Positions 1-9,103 of a DNA stretch of 64,000 nt are shown piece by piece (the first letter of the stretch is position 1; the number at the start of each line of letters is the position of its first letter). The notes under the pieces were generated by a model that searched no databases, was not told the DNA's origin, and saw only the letters and a program-made list of their open reading frames with translations. Source of the stretch: Muribaculaceae bacterium (GTDB lineage Bacteria > Bacteroidota > Bacteroidia > Bacteroidales > Muribaculaceae); assembly GCA_017964485.1 (NCBI GenBank), contig JAGCRW010000053.1, positions 1 to 64,000 of the forward strand, written 5' to 3'. The position numbers and the translations under genes were made by a program.

Positions 1-2
1 AC

Positions 3-572
3 CGTGAGGCAGAGCCCGAGGATGAGGAGAACTATCAGACTATCTTTGCCGAGAATGAAGGCGCAGTGGTTGCCCCCGCTGCTGGTATGCACTTCAGCCG
101 CGAGTTGCTTAAGCGCATGGAAATCAAGGGCATTCAAGACGAGTATATCACCGTTCACATTGGTTTGGGAAGTTTCAGAAACATTGATGTTGAGGACCTC
201 ACCAAGCACCGTATGGACAGTGAGCAGATACGCATTCCCGATGGTGTTGCCGAGCGCATCAACAAGCGTCGCGACCAAGAGCACAAGGTATGTGCCGTTG
301 GTGTCTCCACCTTGCGCGCTATGGAGAGTTCGGTAAGCATGAATGGCCACATCAAGCCATTTGACGGATGGACCAACAAGTTCATCTTCCCGCCCTATGA
401 CTTCACCACTGCTGAAGCCCTGGTTACCAATTTCCACATGCCATACTCAGTGATGCTGATGATGACCTGTGCATTTGGAGGTTATGACCAGGTGATGGAC
501 GCCTATAAGGTGGCTATCGAAGAAGGCTACAGATTTGGAGCCTACGGTGACGCTATGCTTATAATTGACTAA
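3..572 (+). CDS. queA: S-adenosylmethionine:tRNA ribosyltransferase-isomerase, C-terminal part
   Basis: The reading frame is open from the window edge, so the 5' part of the gene is missing; 189 residues are visible. QueA transfers and isomerises the ribosyl group of S-adenosylmethionine onto 7-aminomethyl-7-deazaguanine at the tRNA wobble position, giving epoxyqueuosine. Recognisable family blocks are VVAPAAGMHF near the visible start (family form AAPTAGLHF), HIGLGSFR, a histidine-rich HRMDSEQ block, EALVTNFHMPYSVMLM, and the ending EEGYRFGAYGDAMLI, which is the normal C-terminus. No frameshift is seen in the visible part. A gap of about 80 bp separates it from the next gene. Confidence 0.96.
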   Translation, partial: REAEPEDEENYQTIFAENEGAVVAPAAGMHFSRELLKRMEIKGIQDEYITVHIGLGSFRNIDVEDLTKHRMDSEQIRIPDGVAERINKRRDQEHKVCAVGVSTLRAMESSVSMNGHIKPFDGWTNKFIFPPYDFTTAEALVTNFHMPYSVMLMMTCAFGGYDQVMDAYKVAIEEGYRFGAYGDAMLIID

Positions 573-636
573 GCTAACCATACGCTACTTTAGATAGTCC
601 ACTCTCCACTCCGTTGTTTCACACCTATATTATCAA

Positions 637-1179
637 TTGGCTATGGTTAGGCTAATGATAAAAATATGGCAATCCACTGCTAGCGAAACAATTAATATCG
701 CTATTGTGTTGATTGCCATTTTTTGTGCCCATAATGCTCAGGCACAGCACTTTGCCATAAATCAGAAATGCGACAGTCTGTGGGTGCTCTCACTAAGCGA
801 CGACAACGGCACGGTTACTGGCACTTGGAAACTGCCATATCCCGTCTATCGCTTTGGCACTGCTGACATCGATGGTGACGGCTCGACCGATGCCGTAGTA
901 GGAGTCTTCAAGGCTTCGCGCTATTTCACCACTCCGAGTCGCCGAGTGTTTATCTTCAAGAATTTCGATGGCAAAGTGCGGCCGTTGTGGCTCGGCAGCC
1001 GACTGGGAGGCGAGTTGGTGGATTTTGCCATTATTGGCAATACGTTACGTGCCATAGAGCAGACCGAGCAGGGCTATGCTGTGAGCGACTACAAGTGGAA
1101 AGGCTTTGGCATGGGATTCCACTCACTAGTTGCCACGTGTGACAATATTGATGAATGTTATAGTTTTCTAGAACAATAA
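637..1179 (+). CDS. Secreted hypothetical protein with one calcium-loop (FG-GAP-like) motif
   Basis: A 180-residue protein not assigned to a named family. A hydrophobic segment followed by AQAQ near residues 20-36 looks like a signal peptide; the ATG at 655 would give a shorter n-region and is an equally good start. After cleavage the protein has a short beta-rich domain with ADIDGDGSTDAVVG (about residues 85-98), an Asp-rich loop typical of FG-GAP/VCBS-type calcium sites. It lies 19 bp upstream of the DUF3160 gene on the same strand, so the two are probably co-transcribed. Export is well supported by the leader; function is unknown. Confidence 0.75.
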   Translation: MAMVRLMIKIWQSTASETINIAIVLIAIFCAHNAQAQHFAINQKCDSLWVLSLSDDNGTVTGTWKLPYPVYRFGTADIDGDGSTDAVVGVFKASRYFTTPSRRVFIFKNFDGKVRPLWLGSRLGGELVDFAIIGNTLRAIEQTEQGYAVSDYKWKGFGMGFHSLVATCDNIDECYSFLEQ

Positions 1180-1198
1180 ACCCTTTTTAAAAACTACA

Positions 1199-3628
1199 AT
1201 GATGAAGAAAATCTTTCTATTACTGTCGGTTGCGCTGCTTACGATGGTTAGCCTGTGGGCTCAGGAAGAGCAGCAACCAGTCAACTTGGTGTTGCCCGGC
1301 AATGGCAATATCGATGTTGAGAAGCTGAATGGCGACATTAACCTTAACATGGACGTGTCGCGGCTTAATCTCTATGAGATTAGAGTGCTCAAAGCCGCTT
1401 TTGGCGCAAGACAAGGCGAACTTATCATGCAGTCGGAATTAAGACGACTCTTTGATGCCACTTCGTGGTATACCGAAATTGCCGAGAAGCGTGCCGGACT
1501 CTATTGGGATGAAGCGTCGGGTGAGATTATTGATGTTGCCTTGCCGCCCATCACCTACACTCCCGAGGAGCAAGCGTTTATCAAGAAGCTTGACCAGGCC
1601 GAGAAAGATCTAATTGCCAATAACCTTATGATCACCGGCACCAAGAGCCATCCTCAAAAGGGACCAAACCTTGCCAACCTTGCTAACCCGATGCAGATAA
1701 AAGAGATGCCTAAAGAACTCGAGAACAGGCTCGCCAACAATGGTTTTGCAATCGTCCCCGATGAGAAGGAGCAGCTGTTCCACATCTACGAGAACAACGA
1801 CTATCACGAATTCCCTAGTTTCGTTACCACCGACCTCTACTTGCAGACCTATCACATGTATTTCGACTATATGCTCCGCAAGATGGAGGAGGGCAAGATG
1901 CTTGGTGTGATGACCGATTACTGTAAGCAGCTCTACACTGCCATGATGCAGAAGGCAAAAACCAGCAAGGGCAACATGCGAGCTGCCGCCCAGCGCGATG
2001 CCGCCTACTTTGCCATCGCTCACACTCTGTTTACAGGCAAATCATCGCTCACAGTGCCACAGAAATATGCCGCCATGGCGCAAAAGGAGATTGCGAATGT
2101 GAAGGCCGCTTCGAGCGAGTATTCCGACTTCCTCGACTACAAGGAAGTGAAATTCATCTACAACATCTACCGTCCGCGCGGACATTACACCCGCAGCGAT
2201 GCCCTGCAGCGTTACTTCATGGGAATGATGTGGTTGCAGAATGCGCCCTTCGGCAGTGACAAGCCCGACCAGTTGCGTGCCGCCTTGCTCATTGCCAACG
2301 AGATAGGTTCGAGCGCAAAGTTCACAAAGATTTATAAGAGTATTGACGAGCCAATCGCCTACTTGATGGGTAACCCCGATAACCTGAGTATGCTGCAGGT
2401 TTATGACATCATGAAGGAAGATGGCGCCACCATTACCAAGTACATGACAAGCGCTAAAGACCTGGATAGAGTGAAGAAGAAAATTGAGGCAAAAGATGAG
2501 GCGCAGACTCGCATACGTCCCAAGTTTGAGCGCAGCAGCCACTGCAAAATCAATCTTATGCCACAGCGCTACCAGCCCGATGGCGAGGTGCTGCAAGAGA
2601 TGGTTGATTATGATAACGAGCCAACTTTGCGCGATGTGCCCAAGGGATTAGACGTCTTTGCCGCAATGGGTGCCAATGGCGCTTATCGCATTCTCACCGA
2701 GGAACTTAAAGAGAATGTGAAGTGGAACAAATATGTTGAAAATATGAACCGCATGCAGGCCCGCATGGGGGAGATTGACTGGTCATCATCGGTTTCTAAC
2801 ATGTGGATGCAGACTCTTAAAGACCTTACCGTCAAGGATCCCAAGATGCCCTATTTCATGAAGAACCAGCCTTGGGAAAAGAAGAATTTGAATACTGCTC
2901 TGGCATCATGGGCCGAGCTCAAGCACGACGCTATCCTCTATGCCAAGCAGCCAATGGGTGCCGAGTGTGGCGGTGGTGGACTGCCCGAGCCATACGTGGT
3001 AGGATATGTGGAGCCTAATGTGGCTTATTGGTCAAAGGCCATAGAACTGCTCGATGCAACCAGCAAAGTGCTGACCAACAATAATATGATGACCGATGAG
3101 ATGGAGTCTATCACAACCCAGATGCGTGAACAGGCACAGTTCCTGCTCAACGTGAGCGAGAAAGAGCTTGCCGGCACTCCGCTTACTGAGGAGGAATATG
3201 CAAAAATTGAGAAAATAGGTTCCGAGTTTGAGTATCTCACACTTCAGATTATGGATGCCGAGCCCGGTACTCGCTGGGATATGGGCGTTACAGGTGCCGA
3301 CCGCAACATTGCCGTGGTAGCCGACGTGTATACTGCCAATGCCGATAACAATCCTGCCAAGAGCGTGCTCTATGAGGCCGTTGGCCCAGCACACAGCATA
3401 TATGTGGTGGTTGAGATTGGCGGATACCTCTATCTCACTCGCGGCGCTGTGTTCTCCTATCGTGAGTTTCAAGAGGATATCGCTGCTCCACGCAAAACCG
3501 ATGAAGAGTGGCAGCAGGAACTCAAGGCCCAACCCAATAAAGGCATCCCCGATTGGATGAAAGAGGTGATTGTGCCTATAGGTAAATCTCTTGATAATGA
3601 GCATCTTTTCTACAGTTCGGGCTGCTAA
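1199..3628 (+). CDS. Exported DUF3160 protein with N-terminal YARHG-like domain
   Basis: An 809-residue protein. Residues 1-22 form a signal peptide ending in WAQ. Residues about 57-93 (IRVLKAAFGARQGELI through FDATSWY) match the YARHG pattern, a small extracytoplasmic domain. From about residue 180 to 790 it resembles DUF3160, with the typical stretch EFPSFVTTDLYLQTYHMYFDY. DUF3160 proteins are large, exported and of unknown biochemical activity. The 3' end overlaps the start of the following CapA-like gene, pointing to translational coupling. Family assignment is from remembered sequence patterns, not a search. Confidence 0.82.
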   Translation: MMKKIFLLLSVALLTMVSLWAQEEQQPVNLVLPGNGNIDVEKLNGDINLNMDVSRLNLYEIRVLKAAFGARQGELIMQSELRRLFDATSWYTEIAEKRAGLYWDEASGEIIDVALPPITYTPEEQAFIKKLDQAEKDLIANNLMITGTKSHPQKGPNLANLANPMQIKEMPKELENRLANNGFAIVPDEKEQLFHIYENNDYHEFPSFVTTDLYLQTYHMYFDYMLRKMEEGKMLGVMTDYCKQLYTAMMQKAKTSKGNMRAAAQRDAAYFAIAHTLFTGKSSLTVPQKYAAMAQKEIANVKAASSEYSDFLDYKEVKFIYNIYRPRGHYTRSDALQRYFMGMMWLQNAPFGSDKPDQLRAALLIANEIGSSAKFTKIYKSIDEPIAYLMGNPDNLSMLQVYDIMKEDGATITKYMTSAKDLDRVKKKIEAKDEAQTRIRPKFERSSHCKINLMPQRYQPDGEVLQEMVDYDNEPTLRDVPKGLDVFAAMGANGAYRILTEELKENVKWNKYVENMNRMQARMGEIDWSSSVSNMWMQTLKDLTVKDPKMPYFMKNQPWEKKNLNTALASWAELKHDAILYAKQPMGAECGGGGLPEPYVVGYVEPNVAYWSKAIELLDATSKVLTNNNMMTDEMESITTQMREQAQFLLNVSEKELAGTPLTEEEYAKIEKIGSEFEYLTLQIMDAEPGTRWDMGVTGADRNIAVVADVYTANADNNPAKSVLYEAVGPAHSIYVVVEIGGYLYLTRGAVFSYREFQEDIAAPRKTDEEWQQELKAQPNKGIPDWMKEVIVPIGKSLDNEHLFYSSGC

Positions 3629-4541
3629 AGTCATAATGATAGCAGTGGCGGCTTCGGTCGCCACTGCCATTCATGCTGGCGACACACTAACGGTGACCTT
3701 CACCGGCGACGTGCTGCTCGACCGTGGCGTGCGGCGCACTATAGAGCGGCATCAAGGTGACGCTAACTGTTTGTTCTCGCCATCGGTAGATTCGGTGTTT
3801 GCCATTTCGCAACTCGTGGTCGCCAATTTGGAGTGCCCTGCCACTTCCATTAAGAGCCCGGTATTCAAAAACTTTATCTTCCGTGGCGAGCCTGAGTGCT
3901 TGCAGGTGCTTCGAGATCATGGCATCACGCACCTCAATCTCGCCAATAACCACAGCATCGACCAGGGCAGGAAAGGACTGCTCGACACCCACGACAACAT
4001 TGTCAAAGCCGGCATGGTGCCGATAGGGGCGGGCACGTGCATGGAAGAGGCGGTGCAGCCAGTGCTTATCGCCACTCACCCCCGCAACGTCTATGTGGTG
4101 GCATCGTTGAGACTCGCTTTGGAGAACTTTCCTTACCTCACCGACCAGCCTTGCGTGAGCCAGGAGAGCTTCGAGTTGCTGGAGCAGAGGGTGCGGCAAC
4201 TGCGTGAGCAAGAGCCAGAGTGCTGCATCGTGGTGTGCCTTCACTGGGGCGCGGAGCATGTGTTGCGGCCTGCCGTGCAGCAGGTTACACAGGCGCATCG
4301 CCTCATTGATGCTGGCGCCGACTGCCTGATATGCCACCACACCCACACGATGCAAACCGTGGAGCAATATAAAGGCGCTTCAATTTACTATAGCATAGGA
4401 AATTTCATTTTCGACCAGAAACGCGATATCAACAGCCGCGCCTGCATGGTGCAACTAACGATAACCCCTACCACAGTAGAGGCTAAGACTATTCCAGTAA
4501 TAATAAGAGATTGTGTGCCAGTAGTAGTAGAAGAGGATTAG
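3591..4541 (+). CDS. CapA-family (PGA_cap) exported metallophosphoesterase-like protein
   Basis: A 316-residue protein with a leader ending near residue 29. It shows the CapA/PgsA metallophosphoesterase pattern in order: TGDVLLDRG (38-46), NLECPAT (79-85), LANNHSIDQG (117-126), HWGAEH (218-223), CHHTHTMQ (248-255) and SIGNFIFDQ (268-276). CapA homologues take part in poly-gamma-glutamate capsule assembly, but no capB/capC partners are here, so the substrate is open. The chosen start overlaps the upstream gene by 38 bp and keeps a basic n-region for the signal peptide; an ATG at 3636 avoids the overlap but leaves a leader with no positive charge. The stop codon overlaps the convergent DUF4834 gene by 4 bp. 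Confidence 0.88.
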   Translation: MIMSIFSTVRAAKVIMIAVAASVATAIHAGDTLTVTFTGDVLLDRGVRRTIERHQGDANCLFSPSVDSVFAISQLVVANLECPATSIKSPVFKNFIFRGEPECLQVLRDHGITHLNLANNHSIDQGRKGLLDTHDNIVKAGMVPIGAGTCMEEAVQPVLIATHPRNVYVVASLRLALENFPYLTDQPCVSQESFELLEQRVRQLREQEPECCIVVCLHWGAEHVLRPAVQQVTQAHRLIDAGADCLICHHTHTMQTVEQYKGASIYYSIGNFIFDQKRDINSRACMVQLTITPTTVEAKTIPVIIRDCVPVVVEED

Positions 4542-4870
4542 ATTTCCTCAAATTCGGCGTCGCTCACTACTTCATCTTGGTATTTTGAGCTGCTGCCACT
4601 TGATGGCTGTTGCTCGGTGGTTTCATTATCATTAGGGCGACCTTTCACTTCCTCAAAGCTCACATCCTCGCCAGTCTCGTCGGTGTAGCGGCGATAGCGT
4701 TCTTTGAGTTCGTTTTGTTTGTCGTTTTTCTGTGCAGCGTCTTGATTCTGGCTGGCCTGGTCCATGGTGCGGTTATATTCGTCTTGGAATTTGCGCACGG
4801 CACGCCACACCTTGATTACAGGTGAGAAGAACAGAAACAACAGCAGTAATATGATAATAAGAAACCACAT
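4538..4870 (-). CDS. DUF4834 family small membrane protein
   Basis: A 110-residue protein with one N-terminal transmembrane segment (about residues 2-18, very Leu/Ile/Phe rich) followed by a charged cytoplasmic tail of low complexity. It matches the Bacteroidota-restricted DUF4834 pattern, including the YRRYTDETGEDVSFEEV block. Function is unknown. It follows pssA on the same strand with a gap of about 64 bp and is probably the last gene of the psd-pssA unit. Confidence 0.8.
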   Translation of the reverse strand: MWFLIIILLLLFLFFSPVIKVWRAVRKFQDEYNRTMDQASQNQDAAQKNDKQNELKERYRRYTDETGEDVSFEEVKGRPNDNETTEQQPSSGSSSKYQDEVVSDAEFEEI

Positions 4871-4934
4871 AGTTCAAATATATCTTTCGCTATAGCAATA
4901 ACTGTGCCAAAGTTGGGGCAATCGTGGCATGCAG

Positions 4935-5648
4935 TTATTTTTCTTCCTTGAAAAGCGCCGACACTAATACATAGAAAATAATAACACAAGCCAGTCCTGA
5001 GATTCCACCCACAATCAAGAATGCCACGGCAGCGATAATCAGAGCATACTGCCTGAAATTCTCCTTGAGCCCGAAGCTGTGAATCTTGAGCGAGAACATG
5101 CGCAGGTTGCACACCATGAGTAACGACATCGCCACGATGAGCGCAAGCACAATCCATGGGTTGATGCTGTGGTGAGTTGCGTAATAGTTGATGAATCCTA
5201 TCCAAAAGATGGCGTTGGCAGGGATGGGAAGACCGGTAAACGTGGTGGTCTGATTAGTGTCGATGTTGAAACGCGCCAGTCGCAGAGCGCCGAAGATGGG
5301 AATCAGCATCGCAGCATAGCACATCCACTGAGGGCACCCGGCTGGGACCATCACGTTAAACAGAATCATTGCTGGTGCCAGCCCAAAAGTCACGCAGTCG
5401 CTCAGCGAGTCAAGCTCTTTGCCAAGTGGCGATACGGCATTAATCAATCGTGCCACAAGACCATCGCAAAAGTCGGCGACAGCACCCAGTGCAATGAATG
5501 CAAATGCCAGCTGGTAGCCTTGCAGTCCCAGTACTGCCGTAGTGGCAAAGGGGTCGAACGACACCACTATTGCCAGCGCCCCGCATAACAGATTCAGGCA
5601 GGTGATGGTGTTAGGAATATTGTTTTTTATGGATTGTAGAATATTCAT
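4935..5648 (-). CDS. pssA: CDP-diacylglycerol-serine O-phosphatidyltransferase
   Basis: A 237-residue membrane enzyme that makes phosphatidylserine from CDP-diacylglycerol and serine, the first committed step to phosphatidylethanolamine. The CDP-alcohol phosphotransferase signature DG(x)2AR(x)8G(x)3D(x)3D is complete: D62-G63, A66-R67, G76, D80, D84. Several hydrophobic segments follow, as expected for an integral inner-membrane protein. It sits directly downstream of psd, the next enzyme of the pathway, in the same orientation, with a heptad-repeat array in the 69-bp gap between them. Confidence 0.95.
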   Translation of the reverse strand: MNILQSIKNNIPNTITCLNLLCGALAIVVSFDPFATTAVLGLQGYQLAFAFIALGAVADFCDGLVARLINAVSPLGKELDSLSDCVTFGLAPAMILFNVMVPAGCPQWMCYAAMLIPIFGALRLARFNIDTNQTTTFTGLPIPANAIFWIGFINYYATHHSINPWIVLALIVAMSLLMVCNLRMFSLKIHSFGLKENFRQYALIIAAVAFLIVGGISGLACVIIFYVLVSALFKEEK

Positions 5649-5671
5649 TTCAATTTTTAATTCAAAAGTTC

Positions 5672-5717
5672 ACAGTTGACTCAGTAACTGAAAACTGACA
5701 ACTGATAACTGAAAACT
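5672..5717. repeat. AACTGAN heptad array between psd and pssA
   Basis: On the + strand the units AACTGAA, AACTGAC, AACTGAT, AACTGAA follow one another at 5686-5713 with a degenerate unit on each side. The same unit is found upstream of cydA (60755-60828) and of the last gene (63746-63780). Here it runs against the direction of the genes. Confidence 0.8.
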
Positions 5718-6386
5718 TTATTTCAGTCTTGCAATCGGTGTGATTCCACCTGTGGTCTTGTCGCCAAGTTTCACCAGTATCTCACTGTTAAGAGGCAGGT
5801 AGATATCTACTCGGGAGCCAAACTTGATAAAGCCAATGAAATCGCTGATGTCAACATCATCATCGGCCTCCACATAGGTGACGATGCGGCGCGCAATGGC
5901 ACCGGCAATCTGGCGCACCAGCACGTCCTCGCCATTCTTCTCGCTCTCGATGACTATCGCCGAACGCTCGTTGTCGGTACTGGATTTGGGCAGATAAGCG
6001 GCAAGGAAGCGGCCAGCATGGTGCTTCACATATTTCACCTTGCCCTTCAGTGGCACCCAGTTGGCATGAACATTAAACACCGACATGAACACCGATAGCT
6101 GGATGCAGTTGCGGTGCAAGTATTCGCCCTCATACACCTCCTCAAGCGCTACTACCTTGCCATCGACACTCGACACGACAACACCATTGCTGTCGCCCTT
6201 GAAGTGGCGCTGCGGCAGCCTGAAGAAATTAAGCACCAACGCAAACATGATGATGCTTATCACCATCAGGATGATGGGGATGGCCTTCAGCTCGATGAAC
6301 ATAAAGGCAAGAACGTTGACTGCCAGTAGTATAAACAGCAAAGCAAAGATAATGTTCTGACCTTCTTGATGTATCTTGACTTTCAT
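5718..6386 (-). CDS. psd: Phosphatidylserine decarboxylase
   Basis: A 222-residue enzyme that converts phosphatidylserine to phosphatidylethanolamine at the inner membrane. Two N-terminal transmembrane segments (about residues 10-50) precede the catalytic domain. The pyruvoyl-forming GS pair lies at residues 190-191 in the stretch FIKFGSRVDIYLP, as in the short psd class (proenzyme cleaved at Gly-Ser). The start was placed at the ATG ending at 6386, giving MKVKIHQEGQ; the frame is open 40 codons further upstream but that part is not family-like and covers a promoter-like box. It is upstream of pssA and likely in one transcript with it. Confidence 0.93.
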   Translation of the reverse strand: MKVKIHQEGQNIIFALLFILLAVNVLAFMFIELKAIPIILMVISIIMFALVLNFFRLPQRHFKGDSNGVVVSSVDGKVVALEEVYEGEYLHRNCIQLSVFMSVFNVHANWVPLKGKVKYVKHHAGRFLAAYLPKSSTDNERSAIVIESEKNGEDVLVRQIAGAIARRIVTYVEADDDVDISDFIGFIKFGSRVDIYLPLNSEILVKLGDKTTGGITPIARLK

Positions 6387-6413
6387 TTTGTGAAAAATCT
6401 TTATTTCAAACTG

Positions 6414-6421
6414 CAAAGATA
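6414..6421 (-). promoter_or_regulatory. Predicted -7 box for psd
   Basis: Read on the minus strand this is TATCTTTG, matching the Bacteroidota -7 consensus TAnnTTTG, about 28 bp before the chosen psd start. It also argues against the longer psd reading frame. Confidence 0.55.
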
Positions 6422-6635
6422 GTGCAAACTGAGAGCAGAACAAAATAAAAAACGAAGTTTTTATATTTTTTATGCCGAGTTGCCGCCTATCTAGGACGTC
6501 AGTCAATGGTAGTAAAAAGTTTTCACATTTTAGTTTCGGATTTCAGATTTTATGTTCTTTTTCAAAAAAAATGAAGAAAAAAAGAACTCACTTTTTCTTC
6601 ATTTTTGTATTTGGTTTGTCGTTGAAAAGGTCGAT

Positions 6636-7715
6636 TTACATAAACTTGTCTCCGAAGTGTGTTTTTGCTTCGTTGACGTAGTTTTTGATTTTCTGCTCGT
6701 CGTTGATAGGTACGATAAGCAGAGCATCGGGGGTGTCGGCGATTACATAGCCGTTGATGCCAGAGACCACTACTAGTTTGTCGCCTTGTGCGGCGATTAC
6801 GTTGTTGTGACTGTCGAAGGCGAGCACTTTGCTGTTTGGAGTAACGTTGGCGTCGCGGTTCTTGGGCGCGTTATCGTAGATGGAGCCCCATGTGCCGAGG
6901 TCGCTCCACCCGAAGTCCACCTTCTCGACGTAAGTGTTGCTTGACTTCTCCATCACGGCATAGTCAACCGACACGTTAGGGCAAGTGCCGTAAAGTTTGT
7001 TTATGATTTCCTGCTCTTGGTTGGTGTTGTAGATGTCGCCAGCATGGTCAAAGACCTCGGCAATCTCGGGCGCGTGAGTGCGCATCGCGTTGATGATGGC
7101 ATCTACGCCCCAGAAGAACATTCCCGAGTTCCAGAAAAACTCCCCGCTCTCGAGAAACACGTTGGCAAGTTCCTTGTTGGGTTTCTCGGTGAAGGTCTTA
7201 ACCTTAGAGAACGCTTCATCGAAATGCTCGCCCTCTTGGATGTAGCCATATCCCGTCTCGGGGCGATTAGGCTTAATGCCAAATGTAACGATGGCATCAT
7301 TTTTCTCGATGAAGTCAAACGCTTTTAGCACGCATTCGTTGAAGTCGTTTTGCCTTAGAATCAGGTGGTCGCTGGGTGCAACCATAATCTTGGCGTTAGG
7401 GTTGATGGCCTTGATGTGCCACGCCGCCCAGGCATTGCAGGGTGCAGTGTTGCGCATCACCGGCTCCAGCAGAATCTGGTTAGGCTTGATGTCGGGCAGT
7501 TGCTCTTGGATGATGCTGGAATAGCGCTCGTTGGTGAGAAGGATAATATTTTCTGTGGGGATTATATCGGCGAGCCTGTCATAAGTGAGTTGCAGCAGGC
7601 TGCGCCCTGTGCCCAGGAAGTCGATAAACTGTTTGGGCATCGCGGTGCGGCTATAGGGCCAGAACCGGCTTCCCACGCCGCCACACATTATTACGCAAAA
7701 TCGGTCTTGTTTCAT
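6636..7715 (-). CDS. manC: Mannose-1-phosphate guanylyltransferase
   Basis: A 359-residue enzyme that makes GDP-mannose from GTP and mannose-1-phosphate. The nucleotide-binding signature GGVGSRFWPYSR (about residues 13-24) and the downstream Lys of PKQF are intact, and the FTEKPN motif is present near residue 170. The length matches the single-domain form; the C-terminal phosphomannose isomerase domain of bifunctional ManC/AlgA enzymes is absent. GDP-mannose feeds glycan and GDP-fucose synthesis. It is about 20 bp downstream of gldE on the same strand. The symbol is used for the activity, not as proof of orthology. Confidence 0.93.
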   Translation of the reverse strand: MKQDRFCVIMCGGVGSRFWPYSRTAMPKQFIDFLGTGRSLLQLTYDRLADIIPTENIILLTNERYSSIIQEQLPDIKPNQILLEPVMRNTAPCNAWAAWHIKAINPNAKIMVAPSDHLILRQNDFNECVLKAFDFIEKNDAIVTFGIKPNRPETGYGYIQEGEHFDEAFSKVKTFTEKPNKELANVFLESGEFFWNSGMFFWGVDAIINAMRTHAPEIAEVFDHAGDIYNTNQEQEIINKLYGTCPNVSVDYAVMEKSSNTYVEKVDFGWSDLGTWGSIYDNAPKNRDANVTPNSKVLAFDSHNNVIAAQGDKLVVVSGINGYVIADTPDALLIVPINDEQKIKNYVNEAKTHFGDKFM

Positions 7716-7735
7716 TGGGTTATTGTTGTGGAGTA

Positions 7736-9030
7736 TTAGTTGTTATTATCGTTGTAGGTTTGATTTACTGTTAAGGTGACTAGTTCAAGTCGTGCACCGC
7801 TCTTCTTGGTGATGTTGACGGTGAACTGGTCTATTGTGTGCTCCTCGCCTTGGTTGGGGATTACCTCCAAGCGGTTGACGATATAGCCTGCAATGGTCTG
7901 GTAGTCATCGCTCTCGGGAAGGTCGAGGTCAAACATCTCGTTGATGCGCTCAATCTCCATGCGTCCTGAGAGTTCGTAGGTGTTCTCGCCAGTCTTGCGG
8001 GCTATGAGTTTGCGGCGGTCGTGCTCATCCTCGATGTCGCCAAATATCTCTTCCACGAGGTCTTCGAGAGTCACCATACCTGCCGTGCCGCCAAACTCAT
8101 CGACCACAATCGCCATGCTCTTCTTCTCTTTGAGCAGGTTCTGCATCATCTTCTTGGCGAGCATGGTCTCGGGGCGATGATAACGGGCTTTATCTGGTCT
8201 TTCCAGTTCACGTCGGGCTTGAATAGCTCGCTCACCTGGATAAATCCCAGCACGTTGTCGATGTCGTCGTGATATACCACGAGTTTCGACAGTCCCGATT
8301 TAGTGAACAGCTTGCTCAATTCTTCGCGGCTGGTCTCGGCGATGTCAACACCTACAATCTCGTTGCGCGGTATCATGCAGTCGCGCAGACGTGTATCGCT
8401 GAAGTCGAGAGCGTTCTCAAAAATCTTCACCTCGCGTTCTACTTCCTTGTTCTCGTCCTCGCTCTTGTCGATGTTTTCTTGAAGATAGTCATCGAGCTCG
8501 CCCACCGAGATAAGCCTTATCTCGTTTTTCTCGTTCTTGATGCCAAAGAGGCGCATAAGGATGCCCGACAGCCAAGAGGTGAACTGTGAGATAGGGTAGA
8601 GTAGCAGATAGAGGAACAGCAGCGGTACGGCAAAAACGCGCAGTGAGCGGTTTGGATTTATGCGGAAGATGTTTTTAGGCAGGAACTCACTCATCACCAC
8701 TACGATGGCAGTGGAGATGAGAGTCTGCACGAGCAGTACCAATGCATCATTGTTGCCGAGCCACCCCTCAAGGGGCTCCTTTAGCAACCACGCGATGCCA
8801 ATACCATAGACCACATGCACGATGTTGTTGCCAACGAGCATTGTGGAGATAAATGTCTCGCGGTGAGCGTAGAAAATATTGAGAATTTGACTCACTAGAC
8901 CGCCCTTCTTGATGTCGATCTCGGTCTTCACTTTGTTAGACGACACAAAAGCGATTTCCATTCCCGAGAAGAATCCCGCGAGCACAAGCGCCGAAATGGT
9001 GAGAATGAGATATGGAGTAAACTGTTCCAC
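7736..9030 (-). pseudogene. gldE: GldE / CorC-HlyC family membrane protein, interrupted by a 1-base frameshift
   Basis: Two overlapping frames (9030 to 8146 and 8164 to 7736) together make one family-length protein of about 431 residues. The first holds a DUF21/CNNM membrane domain (four hydrophobic segments) and the first CBS half; the second continues with the CBS sequence [20 protein letters not shown] and a CorC_HlyC transporter-associated domain. The break is at the G run at 8171-8174: with one extra base the protein reads [14 protein letters not shown], as expected of the family. Either a real inactivation or a homopolymer sequencing error. The family is linked to gliding/secretion accessory functions and to cation efflux. 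It lies between lptC and manC. Confidence 0.88.
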
Positions 9031-9034
9031 TTTC

Positions 9035-9069
9035 TATAGTTAATAGTTCATAGTTAATAGTTCATAGTT
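9035..9069. repeat. TNATAGT heptad array between lptC and gldE
   Basis: Units ending in ATAGT repeat every 7 bp (TAATAGT, TCATAGT, TAATAGT, TCATAGT). It sits immediately upstream of the gldE start and shares the 7-bp period of the AACTGAN arrays but has a different unit. Confidence 0.7.
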
Positions 9070-9103
9070 GAGCTTCGCCAACTGATAACTTAAAAACCTC
9101 ACT

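Noticed and set aside
4..336. Alternative frame at the left window edge
   Set aside because: Shadow of the queA frame; Ser/Arg-rich and without motifs.
3591..3628. Overlap of the DUF3160 and CapA genes as a sign of frameshift
   Set aside because: Both proteins have complete, family-like ends; the overlap is explained by translational coupling.
6472..6776. Short plus-strand frames upstream of psd
   Set aside because: Phe/Lys-rich, AT-rich translation with no leader or family; overlaps the manC end.
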